DNA of 11,435 bases. Origin: JANMDR01 sp043760555 (lineage in GTDB: Bacteria; Pseudomonadota; Gammaproteobacteria; Burkholderiales; Usitatibacteraceae). Below are positions 1-6,224 of the stretch, one piece after another. The stretch lies in assembly GCA_043760555.1 (NCBI GenBank), contig JAYUOW010000207.1, positions 1 to 11,435 on the forward strand, read 5' to 3'. Positions within the stretch are counted from its first letter, which is position 1. Each line of letters starts with the position of its first letter. The translations under genes and the position numbers were made by a program. The notes beneath the pieces were generated by a model. The model was not told the origin of the DNA and ran no database searches. It saw only the letters and a list, made by a program, of their open reading frames with translations.

Positions 1-603
1 CTACCTACTGAACCGCGCGCAGAAATTGCTTTACTAGGCGCACCCGTTACGTTGCAAAACTTTTACGGCAATATTCATTACAGCCATGCCACTGACGACG
101 GCGATGAAGCGCAGCGGTTTAGCCCGAATGAAATGTCTGCGGGTAGCGAAGCAAAAATTGTGGAGGCCGAAGCACGACTTGGGCAGCGCTTACCTGCTGC
201 ATTGCGGGCGCTGTATTTGGTGCAAAACGGTGGCAGCTTAGAGGATATGTGCGTACCTAAACCCGATTGCACCAAGCATTATTTATACGACCATATCATC
301 ACGCCATTTAGCGGCTATAGCGATTTACATCCGCTGGAATATATCGTCCCGCTGCATGAAGCCATGTGCGCCTATGCAGACCCACAAGACGAGGCAGACC
401 GCTTTCCGGCAGGCAGTGAGCGCATGATGATTTTGGCGCGTTGGTATGAACAAACGCTGTATTTGGATTACAACCAACTCAACGCTTCAGGTGAGCCAGC
501 GGTGTGTTTTACGGCGTTTGAAGATCAGCAGATGCTGCACACCCAAAAATGGCCTGATTTTGCGACCTTTTTTGCGGCTTTACGTTTTTTTGAGTCGGTG
601 TAG
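1..603 (+). CDS. SUKH (SMI1/KNR4) family protein, 5' end missing
   Basis: The first reading frame is open from base 1 to the TAG at 601-603, giving 200 visible residues. The start lies left of the window; the TTG at 52 is internal, because the residues before it (ending LLGAPVT) read as continuous protein. The SUKH signature is visible: an acidic helix followed by LGQRLPAALRALYLVQNGG, then EYIVPLHEAM, a strand-rich middle (MMILARWYEQTLYLDYNQL) and a C-terminal FFAALRFF helix. SUKH proteins are soluble. In bacteria many are immunity proteins for secreted or contact-dependent toxins, while others are housekeeping proteins of unknown role. No toxin is visible here, so immunity is only a possibility. 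The gene converges on the epimerase with a 5-nt gap and no room for a separate terminator. Confidence 0.75.
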   Translation, partial: LPTEPRAEIALLGAPVTLQNFYGNIHYSHATDDGDEAQRFSPNEMSAGSEAKIVEAEARLGQRLPAALRALYLVQNGGSLEDMCVPKPDCTKHYLYDHIITPFSGYSDLHPLEYIVPLHEAMCAYADPQDEADRFPAGSERMMILARWYEQTLYLDYNQLNASGEPAVCFTAFEDQQMLHTQKWPDFATFFAALRFFESV

Positions 604-608
604 CGGAT

Positions 609-1613
609 TTAATTTTTAACAGTTTGCGATTGCAGGACTAATTGCGCTTCAATCTCCGCGCTCAGCGCCAACGGTTCACTATTGGCCGATGTAGCGCGCA
701 GCCAATCTTGCATAATCTTGATGGTATCGGCTAGCGGGCGAAGCACTAATCCTGCGGCTAGCGCCGCGTCACAGCTCACATGCATCAAGCTGCTGCGCGG
801 ACTACCTTGCGCACGATATAGGGGCAATTGCGAAAACGATAAATTGGCTTCACACAGGATAGCGGCGCTGACCCAAACGTAATTTCGGGCATCCAGCAAT
901 TGCATAAAGCGTGCCCACGTCACGCGATGTCCTGATAAATTATAGATGCCGTAAATATTAGATTCAACAGCCGTCTTTATAAAATTAGCCACGTCACGGA
1001 CATCAATTAGCTGCAGATAGTCGCTGCCATCGCCGGGCGCCAACATGCATTTTCCATCGGTTTTACTACTTTCCGCACGCCCTATCCAGTGGCTTAGGCG
1101 ACCGCTATCGTCAAACTCACCTGCAACCACTTGTGGCCGCACGATGGTGCAACGGTTGGCAAAAAGCGTTTGCACAATGCCTTCACACGCGACTTTTAGC
1201 GGGCCGTAGGTATCGCTGTTGATCTCGGTAATGTTTTCTGCTGCTGCTGGCAGCAAGGCGTGCGATTCAGTAACGGGCGTATCAACCGGATCAGTCAAGC
1301 GATGATCAACCACGCTCACCGCACTCACGTATACATAATGCGACACGCAGGCGCGTAAGGCAGTAGCGCTGGCACGCACCTGAATTGGCGTGTAGCCGCT
1401 AACGTCCACGCAGGTATGCCACGTGCGCCCACGCAACGCGCTAAGACCGCTAAGGCCTTCATTGCGATTGCCGTGCAGGCGCTTAATACCTAGCGGCAAA
1501 GGATCAGGCGTGATGCCACGGGTAAACACGGTCACCACATGCCCCGCTTTGGTGAGCGCATCAACAATATGGCGGCCTATAAACTGCGTGCCACCAAGCA
1601 CCAAAATATCCAT
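609..1613 (-). CDS. NAD(P)-dependent epimerase/reductase, extended SDR family
   Basis: A 334-residue soluble protein. The N-terminal Rossmann nucleotide-binding loop is GGTQFIG (residues 7-13) after a hydrophobic strand, which is the extended-SDR pattern. The YVSAVSVV strand (about 95-102) precedes the catalytic pair Y136 and K140 in YGPLK (YxxxK). Length and motif spacing match sugar-nucleotide epimerases/reductases and the CSP41-like branch of this family; the substrate cannot be read from the sequence. The ATG start (1611-1613) is supported by an AAAGGGG-type ribosome site just upstream on the minus strand. It lies downstream of the acyl-CoA ligase in the same direction, but a palindrome that may terminate transcription separates them, so co-transcription is doubtful. 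Its 3' end faces the SUKH gene. Confidence 0.85.
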   Translation of the reverse strand: MDILVLGGTQFIGRHIVDALTKAGHVVTVFTRGITPDPLPLGIKRLHGNRNEGLSGLSALRGRTWHTCVDVSGYTPIQVRASATALRACVSHYVYVSAVSVVDHRLTDPVDTPVTESHALLPAAAENITEINSDTYGPLKVACEGIVQTLFANRCTIVRPQVVAGEFDDSGRLSHWIGRAESSKTDGKCMLAPGDGSDYLQLIDVRDVANFIKTAVESNIYGIYNLSGHRVTWARFMQLLDARNYVWVSAAILCEANLSFSQLPLYRAQGSPRSSLMHVSCDAALAAGLVLRPLADTIKIMQDWLRATSANSEPLALSAEIEAQLVLQSQTVKN

Positions 1614-1635
1614 GCGACGCCCCTTTCCCCAAAAT

Positions 1636-1680
1636 AAATAGGCTGGAGATGCCCTAAATTAGGGCGTCTCCAGCCTATTT
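1636..1680. repeat. Palindromic intergenic repeat, copy 1 (possible terminator of fadD)
   Basis: A 45-bp palindrome between the fadD stop and the epimerase start. The outer AAATA/TATTT and the arms GGCTGGAGATGCCCTAA / TTAGGGCGTCTCCAGCC pair fully except for one T/G position. On the minus strand the stem is followed by a T-rich run, so it could end fadD transcription. It shares its core with copies at 4601-4635, 7751-7784 and 11138-11176. Confidence 0.85.
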
Positions 1681-1694
1681 TCTATACTTATAAA

Positions 1695-3392
1695 TTAGCT
1701 TTTAGTCGGCGGCTTCGTGTTCTTCACTTCGCGACGCAGCACTTTGCCCACATTGGTTTTCGGCAAGCTATCCCAAAACTCAATAATGCGCGGCACTTTG
1801 TAGCCGGTAAGGTGTTTTTTACAGTATTCAAGCACGGCGGCTTTATCAAGCGCTGGGTCTTTTTTAACGATCACTACCCGCACTTGCTCGCCCGATTTTT
1901 CGTCCGGCGCAGCTACCGCACACACTTCCAGCACGCCGGGGCACATAGCTACAACATCTTCAATTTCGTTTGGATACACGTTAAAGCCGGAGACTAAAAT
2001 CATGTCTTTTTTACGATCAACGATTTTAACGAAACCGCCTTCGTTCATAATGCCAACGTCACCAGTTTTAAAGGCACCGTCTTTGGTCATCACCAAGGCT
2101 GTTTCATCAGACCGCTGCCAGTAACCTTGCATCACTTGCGGACCTTCGATGCAAATTTCGCCGCTTTGACCCACGGGCAAAATATTTTCATCGTCATCGC
2201 GAATAGTGATAATAGTCGATGGCATCGGCAGCCCAATATTGCCAGACCATTCCGTGATGTTTAGCGGATTGCCCGTGGCTGCGGGTGAGGTTTCGGTTAA
2301 GCCGTACGCTTCAACCAAGGCGCATTTCGTAATCGCTTGCCATTGCTCAGCCACCACGCGCTGCACGGCCATACCGCCGCCAAGGGATAAGCGTAGGTTT
2401 GAAAAATCGAGCTTTTTAAAATCTTCATCGTTAACCAACTGATTAAAAAGCGTGTTGACTGCAGTAATAGCGCTAAACCGCACCTTCGCCATTTCGGCCA
2501 CAAACGCTTTGATGTCGCGCGGGTTAGGAATAAGCACGTTTTCACCACCCAAAGTGACGAAGGTAAAGCAGTTTCCAGTCAGCGAAAAGATGTGATACAG
2601 CGGCAGGGGCGTGATGACAATTTCTTCACCCATGCGCAAATTGCCGCACACCCACGAGCGTGTTTGCAGCAGGTTTGACACGATATTGCCGTGGGTTAAC
2701 ATAGCTCCCTTGGGCACACCAGTCGTACCGCCCGTGTATTGCAAAAACGCTAAATCGCTATGGTTTAGCGACGGCGGGGTGTAGTCGCACCCTCCACCCT
2801 GAGCCAGTGCGTTACGCAGGCTGCTGGTGCCCTGAATTTGCCACGGTGGCACTAATTTTTTACGATGCTTGACCACAAAATTAACCAGCAAAGACTTCGG
2901 AAAGCCAAGTAAATCGCCCACCTGCGTGGTAATGACTAATTTAATATTGGTTTTGGGTAGCACCTCTTGCAAGGTTGCAGCAAAATTTTCAAGAATCACA
3001 ATGGCTTGCGCGCCAGAATCATGCAACTGATGTTCCAACTCACGCGGGGTGTAGAGCGGATTGGTGTTAACAATCGTAAGGCCAGCACGCAGTGCGCCAA
3101 ACAACACAACCGGATATTGCAAAATATTGGGCAGCATAATCGCCATGCGATCGCCTTTTTTGAGGCCCCGTTTTTGCAGATACGCCGCAAAATTTCGCGT
3201 TAACTTATCCAGCTCACGATAGGTGATGCTGCGCCCCATGCAGGTAAAGGCTTTTTTATCGCCAAATTTTGCGCATGATTTATCAAGAATATCTTTGATC
3301 GAGCTAAATTCGCTCGCATCAATTTCGGCGGGAACCCCTGCAGGATAAGACTTTAGCCAGATTTTTTCGACGGCGGTTTTTTGTGATGTCAC
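1695..3392 (-). CDS. fadD: Long-chain fatty acid-CoA ligase (FadD-type)
   Basis: A 565-residue adenylate-forming enzyme that activates fatty acids to acyl-CoA (ATP to AMP + PPi), normally at the inner face of the membrane. Visible family motifs in order: the P-loop YTGGTTGVPKG (219-229), EAYGLTETSP (361-370), KTGDVG (442-447), the FACS signature running from DRKKDMILVSGF into NVYPNEIE (459-478), and the C-terminal catalytic lysine in KTNVGKVLRRE (K550). Length is typical of FadD. The start is GTG at 3390-3392, chosen because AGGAGAG (3397-3403, minus strand) is at ideal distance. It diverges from the phasin gene across 373 bp, and its 3' end is followed by palindrome copy 1. Exact chain-length preference is inferred from the family only. 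Confidence 0.95.
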   Translation of the reverse strand: MTSQKTAVEKIWLKSYPAGVPAEIDASEFSSIKDILDKSCAKFGDKKAFTCMGRSITYRELDKLTRNFAAYLQKRGLKKGDRMAIMLPNILQYPVVLFGALRAGLTIVNTNPLYTPRELEHQLHDSGAQAIVILENFAATLQEVLPKTNIKLVITTQVGDLLGFPKSLLVNFVVKHRKKLVPPWQIQGTSSLRNALAQGGGCDYTPPSLNHSDLAFLQYTGGTTGVPKGAMLTHGNIVSNLLQTRSWVCGNLRMGEEIVITPLPLYHIFSLTGNCFTFVTLGGENVLIPNPRDIKAFVAEMAKVRFSAITAVNTLFNQLVNDEDFKKLDFSNLRLSLGGGMAVQRVVAEQWQAITKCALVEAYGLTETSPAATGNPLNITEWSGNIGLPMPSTIITIRDDDENILPVGQSGEICIEGPQVMQGYWQRSDETALVMTKDGAFKTGDVGIMNEGGFVKIVDRKKDMILVSGFNVYPNEIEDVVAMCPGVLEVCAVAAPDEKSGEQVRVVIVKKDPALDKAAVLEYCKKHLTGYKVPRIIEFWDSLPKTNVGKVLRREVKNTKPPTKS

Positions 3393-3765
3393 GATTCTCT
3401 CCTATGGTGCGCTGCACAAATTGTAGTTATATGTCGTACGCCTTAATGTTAACCCACGTAGTGACGCTGCGCAGACTGGACGGTTAGTTATGGCGCTAAA
3501 ACAGCGGGGTTGGCCGCAAGCCGCGCAAAAACAATCGCAAACGGTAAATCTTAGTGTGTTTACTCTACAAAGCCCGCGTATCTTTCGTCTGTGCAGCAAA
3601 AAAAGCAACTGAAGATGCAACGCAAGAAGCGATGAAGGTACGGTGTTTAAAGTGGTTTATCCGTGTCTGTTTTAGTCTGCCGCTAGATTGAAATTCGAAC
3701 TCGCTTAACCGATTTAACCGAACCAAACACCCTATCATTCAAACAACTTTAAGGATTTTTCAAAC
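3393..3765. promoter_or_regulatory. Divergent intergenic region, fadD / phasin
   Basis: This 373-bp stretch must hold promoters for both flanking genes. On the minus strand a TACAAT (-10-like) lies about 25 nt before the fadD ribosome site, without a convincing -35 element. On the plus strand TTAACCGA occurs twice in tandem with a 9-nt period (3705-3712 and 3714-3721), then TATCAT (3733-3738, -10-like) and the phasin ribosome site AAGGA (3751-3755). No credible gene lies here; a 72-codon minus-strand frame has no ribosome site or family resemblance. No FadR- or PsrA-type box was recognised by eye. Confidence 0.5.
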
Positions 3766-4455
3766 ATGGTTTCTAAATTCAAATCTGCTCGTTCATCCAC
3801 AAAATCATCGGCTAAAGCCGCTCCTGCAGCCGCAACTGGTGCCGCAGCACAAATCGCTGAAAAAATTTCCGCCATCGCTTCGCAGCTAGGTGACGTGCCA
3901 AACGCAAAGCAAATCATGGAATCAGCCCAACAAATTTGGCTAGCCGGTTTAGGTGCGTTTTCAAAAGCCCAAGTTGAAGGTCGTAAAGTATTCGACACCC
4001 TAGTAGCCCAAGGTTCAGTTGTTGAAGAGCATACCCGTCACGTTGCTGAATCCGCTCTTGAAACCGCTAAAGCACAAGTTGCTTCCGGCGTTGAAATGGC
4101 TACCGGCAAATTCGACAAACTAGAGCAAATTTTTGAAGGCCGCGTACATGGCGCGCTAAACCGTTTAGGCGTACTAACCAGCAAAGACGTTGAGTTGCTA
4201 TCCAAACAAGTAGCTGAATTAGCAGAAAGCGTACACGCACTATTGGCCGCTGAAAAGCGTGCTGGTGGTAAAACTGCAGCAAAGCCAGCGGCTGCGAAGC
4301 CAGCTGTAAAAGTTGCTGCTAAACCGGTTGCAAAGCCAGTTGCCAAAGCAGTTAAGGCAGCAGCAAAGCCAGCGGTAAAAGCGGTTGTTAAAGCTGCCAC
4401 AGCCGTTAAAAAAGCAACGACGACTAAAGCCAAAGCCGTAGTTAAAGCCGCTTAA
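3766..4455 (+). CDS. Phasin, PhaF/PhaI-type polyhydroxyalkanoate granule-associated protein
   Basis: A 229-residue protein of the PhaF/PhaI granule-associated family. After a Ser/Lys/Ala-rich disordered start (1-27) comes an amphipathic helical phasin region (about 28-140) with the typical segment QIWLAGLGAFSKAQ, a predicted coiled stretch, and RVHGALNRLGV. From about residue 143 the tail is almost only Ala, Lys, Pro and Val in AAKP/AVKA repeats, resembling histone H1 and the DNA-binding tail of PhaF. Family knowledge: phasins coat polyester granules, and tails of this kind bind the nucleoid and help share granules between daughter cells. AAGGA at 3751-3755 supports the ATG. No PHA synthase gene is in the window. 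The gene ends in tandem hairpins. DNA binding by this tail is inferred from composition. Confidence 0.9.
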   Translation: MVSKFKSARSSTKSSAKAAPAAATGAAAQIAEKISAIASQLGDVPNAKQIMESAQQIWLAGLGAFSKAQVEGRKVFDTLVAQGSVVEEHTRHVAESALETAKAQVASGVEMATGKFDKLEQIFEGRVHGALNRLGVLTSKDVELLSKQVAELAESVHALLAAEKRAGGKTAAKPAAAKPAVKVAAKPVAKPVAKAVKAAAKPAVKAVVKAATAVKKATTTKAKAVVKAA

Positions 4456-4525
4456 GTATTGCGCCGCTTAAAAGTATTTTGATTCATCGCAATTGAAATA
4501 GACGTTCTCTCATTCGTCTCCTCCT

Positions 4526-4547
4526 CGTCCTAGCCTCTAGGACGTTT
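4526..4547 (+). terminator. Hairpin upstream of the main phasin terminator
   Basis: Arms CGTCCTAG (4526-4533) and CTAGGACG (4537-4544) with a 3-nt loop, followed by only TTT. It is the first of two stacked hairpins after the phasin stop. It may protect the 3' end or act as a weak terminator. Confidence 0.5.
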
Positions 4548-4548
4548 C

Positions 4549-4580
4549 AATCCCGTACCGTTTGGTACGGGATTTTTTTT
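4549..4580 (+). terminator. Strong intrinsic terminator of the phasin gene
   Basis: Perfect stem ATCCCGTACC / GGTACGGGAT (4550-4559 and 4564-4573) with a GTTT loop, followed by seven T. A textbook Rho-independent terminator about 95 nt after the phasin stop, consistent with a highly expressed single-gene transcript. Confidence 0.92.
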
Positions 4581-4600
4581 GCTTATTTTTCAGAGAGCAC

Positions 4601-4635
4601 GGCTGAAGATGACCTATTTTAGGGCGTCTTCAGGC
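4601..4635. repeat. Palindromic intergenic repeat, copy 2
   Basis: Arms GGCTGAAGATGACCTA and TAGGGCGTCTTCAGGC around TTT, imperfect at three or four positions. It lies just beyond the phasin terminator and before the Cdd1-type gene, so it is not needed as that terminator. Same family as copies at 1636, 7751 and 11138. Confidence 0.8.
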
Positions 4636-4649
4636 ATTCGCAGGGTAAT

Positions 4650-4677
4650 TTTAAGTCGCGATGATCTGCGCTACAAT
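4650..4677 (+). promoter_or_regulatory. Candidate sigma-70 promoter for the Cdd1-type gene
   Basis: TACAAT (4672-4677) is a good -10 match. TTTAAG (4650-4655) with a 16-nt spacer is a weak -35. Transcription would start about 30 nt before the ATG at 4716. Confidence 0.4.
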
Positions 4678-4715
4678 TATCTTGTGTTCACTTCAATCTC
4701 CACCAAACGCCTAAC

Positions 4716-5036
4716 ATGAACCCCGCCAAAGTCAATCGCGCTAACGTGGTTAATCTTACCGACCTACCCAACATAGGTAAGGCCAGTGCCGCTGATTTGC
4801 GCTTGCTAGGCATTGAGACGCCCGATCAACTTATTGGCCGCTGTCCGTTTGAAATGTTTGAGTCGCTTTGCGCCAAAACCGCGATACGCCACGACCCCTG
4901 CGTGATTGATGTTTTTATGTCCATCACGCGCTTCATGGCAGGTGAAGACGCCCGTGTTTGGTGGGATTACACGAATGCGCGAAAAATATTGCTTGCAGCG
5001 CAAGGCTTAGAATCAAGCTCCGCTCGCTCAACCTAA
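4716..5036 (+). CDS. Cdd1-type helix-hairpin-helix protein
   Basis: A 106-residue protein matching the small 'pathogenicity locus' Cdd1 family. The helix-hairpin-helix-like stretch NLTDLPNIGKASAADLRLLG (residues 13-32) is followed by IETPDQLIGRCPFEMFESLC and then the family's DVFMSITRFMAGEDARVWWDYT block. Such proteins resemble the DNA-binding HhH part of DNA repair and ligation enzymes, but their function is not established; the family name comes from an early genomic locus and does not imply virulence. No clear Shine-Dalgarno site precedes the ATG. It is first in a plus-strand series with the DUF433 gene 109 nt downstream. A role in nucleic-acid binding is an inference. Confidence 0.8.
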   Translation: MNPAKVNRANVVNLTDLPNIGKASAADLRLLGIETPDQLIGRCPFEMFESLCAKTAIRHDPCVIDVFMSITRFMAGEDARVWWDYTNARKILLAAQGLESSSARST

Positions 5037-5132
5037 ATCATGGTTTCCCGCACGCGATGAATCAGCTATCGCGGTGGAAGAAAGGCGATGGCACACCCTT
5101 TACGAGGGACAATTTACGAAAGCTAAATTATC

Positions 5133-5137
5133 AAGGA
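5133..5137 (+). promoter_or_regulatory. Ribosome binding site setting the DUF433 start
   Basis: AAGGA, 8 nt before the ATG at 5146. This places the start 24 codons inside a longer open frame that begins at 5074 and whose extra N-terminus does not resemble the family. Confidence 0.6.
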
Positions 5138-5145
5138 CGAAGAAA

Positions 5146-5370
5146 ATGAAAAATTGGTCTGAATGTGCGGCTGTAGAAAAAAATCCGCTCAAGCTCAGTG
5201 GCGCGTGGGTGTTTCGCGGCACGCGCGTACCTGTTACTGCACTGTTTGAAAACCTAGAGGACGGAGCACAATTAGCAGAGTTTGTCGCATGGTTTCCTAG
5301 CGTGACGCTCAAACAAGCACGCGAAGTTTTGAAGCATGTCCGCCAACAATTAAACGTACTCAAAACATAG
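5146..5370 (+). CDS. DUF433 family protein (VapB-like antitoxin fold), no toxin partner seen
   Basis: A 74-residue protein carrying the DUF433 core: WSECAAVEKNPLKLSGAWVF, then RGTRVPVTALFENLEDG and EFVAWFPSVTLKQAREVLKHV. The FRGTRVPV motif followed by 'G...F..WFP.V' is the family hallmark. DUF433 proteins have a winged-helix-like fold and are usually antitoxins paired with a PIN-like (DUF5615) nuclease encoded next to them. Here no PIN-like gene lies on either side; the next gene is a membrane protein starting one base after this stop, which suggests translational coupling. The domain stands alone rather than fused to a DNA-binding or toxin domain. It may be an orphan antitoxin or a regulator with another role; function is not known. 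Confidence 0.8.
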   Translation: MKNWSECAAVEKNPLKLSGAWVFRGTRVPVTALFENLEDGAQLAEFVAWFPSVTLKQAREVLKHVRQQLNVLKT

Positions 5371-5371
5371 C

Positions 5372-5773
5372 ATGCATTTTCAAGAAAAATTACTCAATTG
5401 CTTTATCGTCGGTCTTCTCACCGTCGGTCTGCTTATTGTTACGTTGTTCGTGTTTTTCGACAATGACCCTAGCTACATCGCGCTGGCCATTTTTGGCACG
5501 CTGTTTTTAGCCTCATTTTGGTGGCTAATTTTAATCATTCGCTACAAACCCAAGCATGTGGAAGGTGAAGCGCCGCAACAAGACGAACCTTTGACGCCGC
5601 TACAAAAAATCGCATTGACTATTGCGGTGATCGGCTTTGTGCCGTGGATATTTCTTTGGGTTTTAGTCATTGCACCACTGGTGGGTTTGGGGCATGTTTC
5701 GATCAAGATCCATTTGATTTTTATCTTGGGCGTGCCAATAATCGGCGCATGGCTTTGGTCTAAGAACAAGTAG
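5372..5773 (+). CDS. Four-helix inner-membrane protein of unknown function
   Basis: A 133-residue hydrophobic protein that I do not recognise. Predicted membrane segments by eye: 9-29, 35-57, 79-104 and 110-128, in two hairpins joined by a hydrophilic linker (about 58-78, KPKHVEGEAPQQDEP). There is no signal peptide cleavage motif and no conserved catalytic or metal-binding residues stand out. The ATG is one base after the DUF433 stop, so translation is probably coupled and the two genes form a pair. The TAG stop lies in the left arm of a small perfect hairpin. It converges on the acyl-CoA-binding protein gene. Confidence 0.7.
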   Translation: MHFQEKLLNCFIVGLLTVGLLIVTLFVFFDNDPSYIALAIFGTLFLASFWWLILIIRYKPKHVEGEAPQQDEPLTPLQKIALTIAVIGFVPWIFLWVLVIAPLVGLGHVSIKIHLIFILGVPIIGAWLWSKNK

Positions 5774-5788
5774 CGCGCGAGCGCTACT
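5769..5788. terminator. Hairpin between convergent genes
   Basis: Perfect arms AGTAGCGC (5769-5776) and GCGCTACT (5781-5788) around GCGA, overlapping the stop codon of the membrane protein gene. It lies between convergent genes but lacks a T-run on either strand, so terminator function is only possible. Confidence 0.45.
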
Positions 5789-5803
5789 CGCCGTAAAAGG
5801 CTC

Positions 5804-6064
5804 CTAATCCCGCAACACCCGCTCAACCAGCTTGATATACGCCGTCTTTGCGTCATCTTGGCCCATACCTTTAACTTTCGCCCATGCGTCGTATTTTGCG
5901 CGGCCGACGAAGTCAGTAAATCCGGGTTTGTCGCCGGTGATGTCGCCTTCGCTGCCTTGTTTAAAGTGGGCGTAGAGCTTTAGTTTCATGTCGTTGCCGG
6001 GGTCTTTTTTGGCTTTTTTGACGTTTTCGGTTGCGGCGATGAACTGCTTATTTAAATCGGCCAT
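5804..6064 (-). CDS. Acyl-CoA-binding protein (ACBP)
   Basis: An 86-residue protein, the normal length of single-domain ACBP. The diagnostic blocks are present: LKLYAHFKQG (28-37) with the ligand-contacting tyrosine and lysine, GDKPGFTDFVGRAKYDAW (44-61), then KVKGMGQDDAKTAYIKLVE. ACBPs are four-helix cytosolic carriers that bind medium- and long-chain acyl-CoA esters with high affinity and hand them to enzymes. They are general in eukaryotes and patchy in bacteria. The ATG is supported by GAGGAGA (6071-6077, minus strand). It diverges from the WS/DGAT gene across 160 bp, and a shared regulatory region would fit a role in delivering acyl-CoA to that enzyme (inference). Confidence 0.95.
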   Translation of the reverse strand: MADLNKQFIAATENVKKAKKDPGNDMKLKLYAHFKQGSEGDITGDKPGFTDFVGRAKYDAWAKVKGMGQDDAKTAYIKLVERVLRD

Positions 6065-6224
6065 GTTGTTTCTCCTCGTTGATTTTTAAATTAGGGGTTT
6101 CCAGATGTGAAAATTACCGCTAAAGTGGTGTATCCGGAAGGCGCTCTGGCGTATTTTAGCCAACATTTTCGGCTCAGGCATCTTTTATCCACCTGAAACT
6201 TCAAAATAATAGCCCAATCACCCT

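Noticed and set aside
52..603. TTG at 52 as the start of the SUKH gene
   Set aside because: The same frame is open to base 1 with protein-like sequence, so the real start is outside the window.
1..603. SUKH gene as part of a toxin-immunity system
   Set aside because: No toxin, secretion or polymorphic-toxin gene is visible in the window; the region to the left would be needed to judge.
3402..3620. 72-codon minus-strand frame upstream of fadD
   Set aside because: Cys/Arg-rich composition, no ribosome site, and it covers the expected fadD promoter.
4038..4433. 131-codon Ala-rich frame antisense to the phasin
   Set aside because: It is a by-product of the phasin's repeated GCT/AAA/CCA codons read backwards; no ribosome site and no recognisable family.
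4280..4450. CRISPR or tandem DNA repeat array in the phasin 3' part
   Set aside because: The repetition is at the protein level (AAKP/AVKA) with irregular DNA units and no spacers.
5074..5145. Earlier start for the DUF433 protein
   Set aside because: The extra 24 residues are unlike the family and the ribosome site fits the ATG at 5146.
6083..6105. AAATTAGGG..TTTCCAG as a fifth copy of the palindrome family
   Set aside because: It resembles only one arm, the partner arm is absent, and such a short A/T-rich match can be chance.
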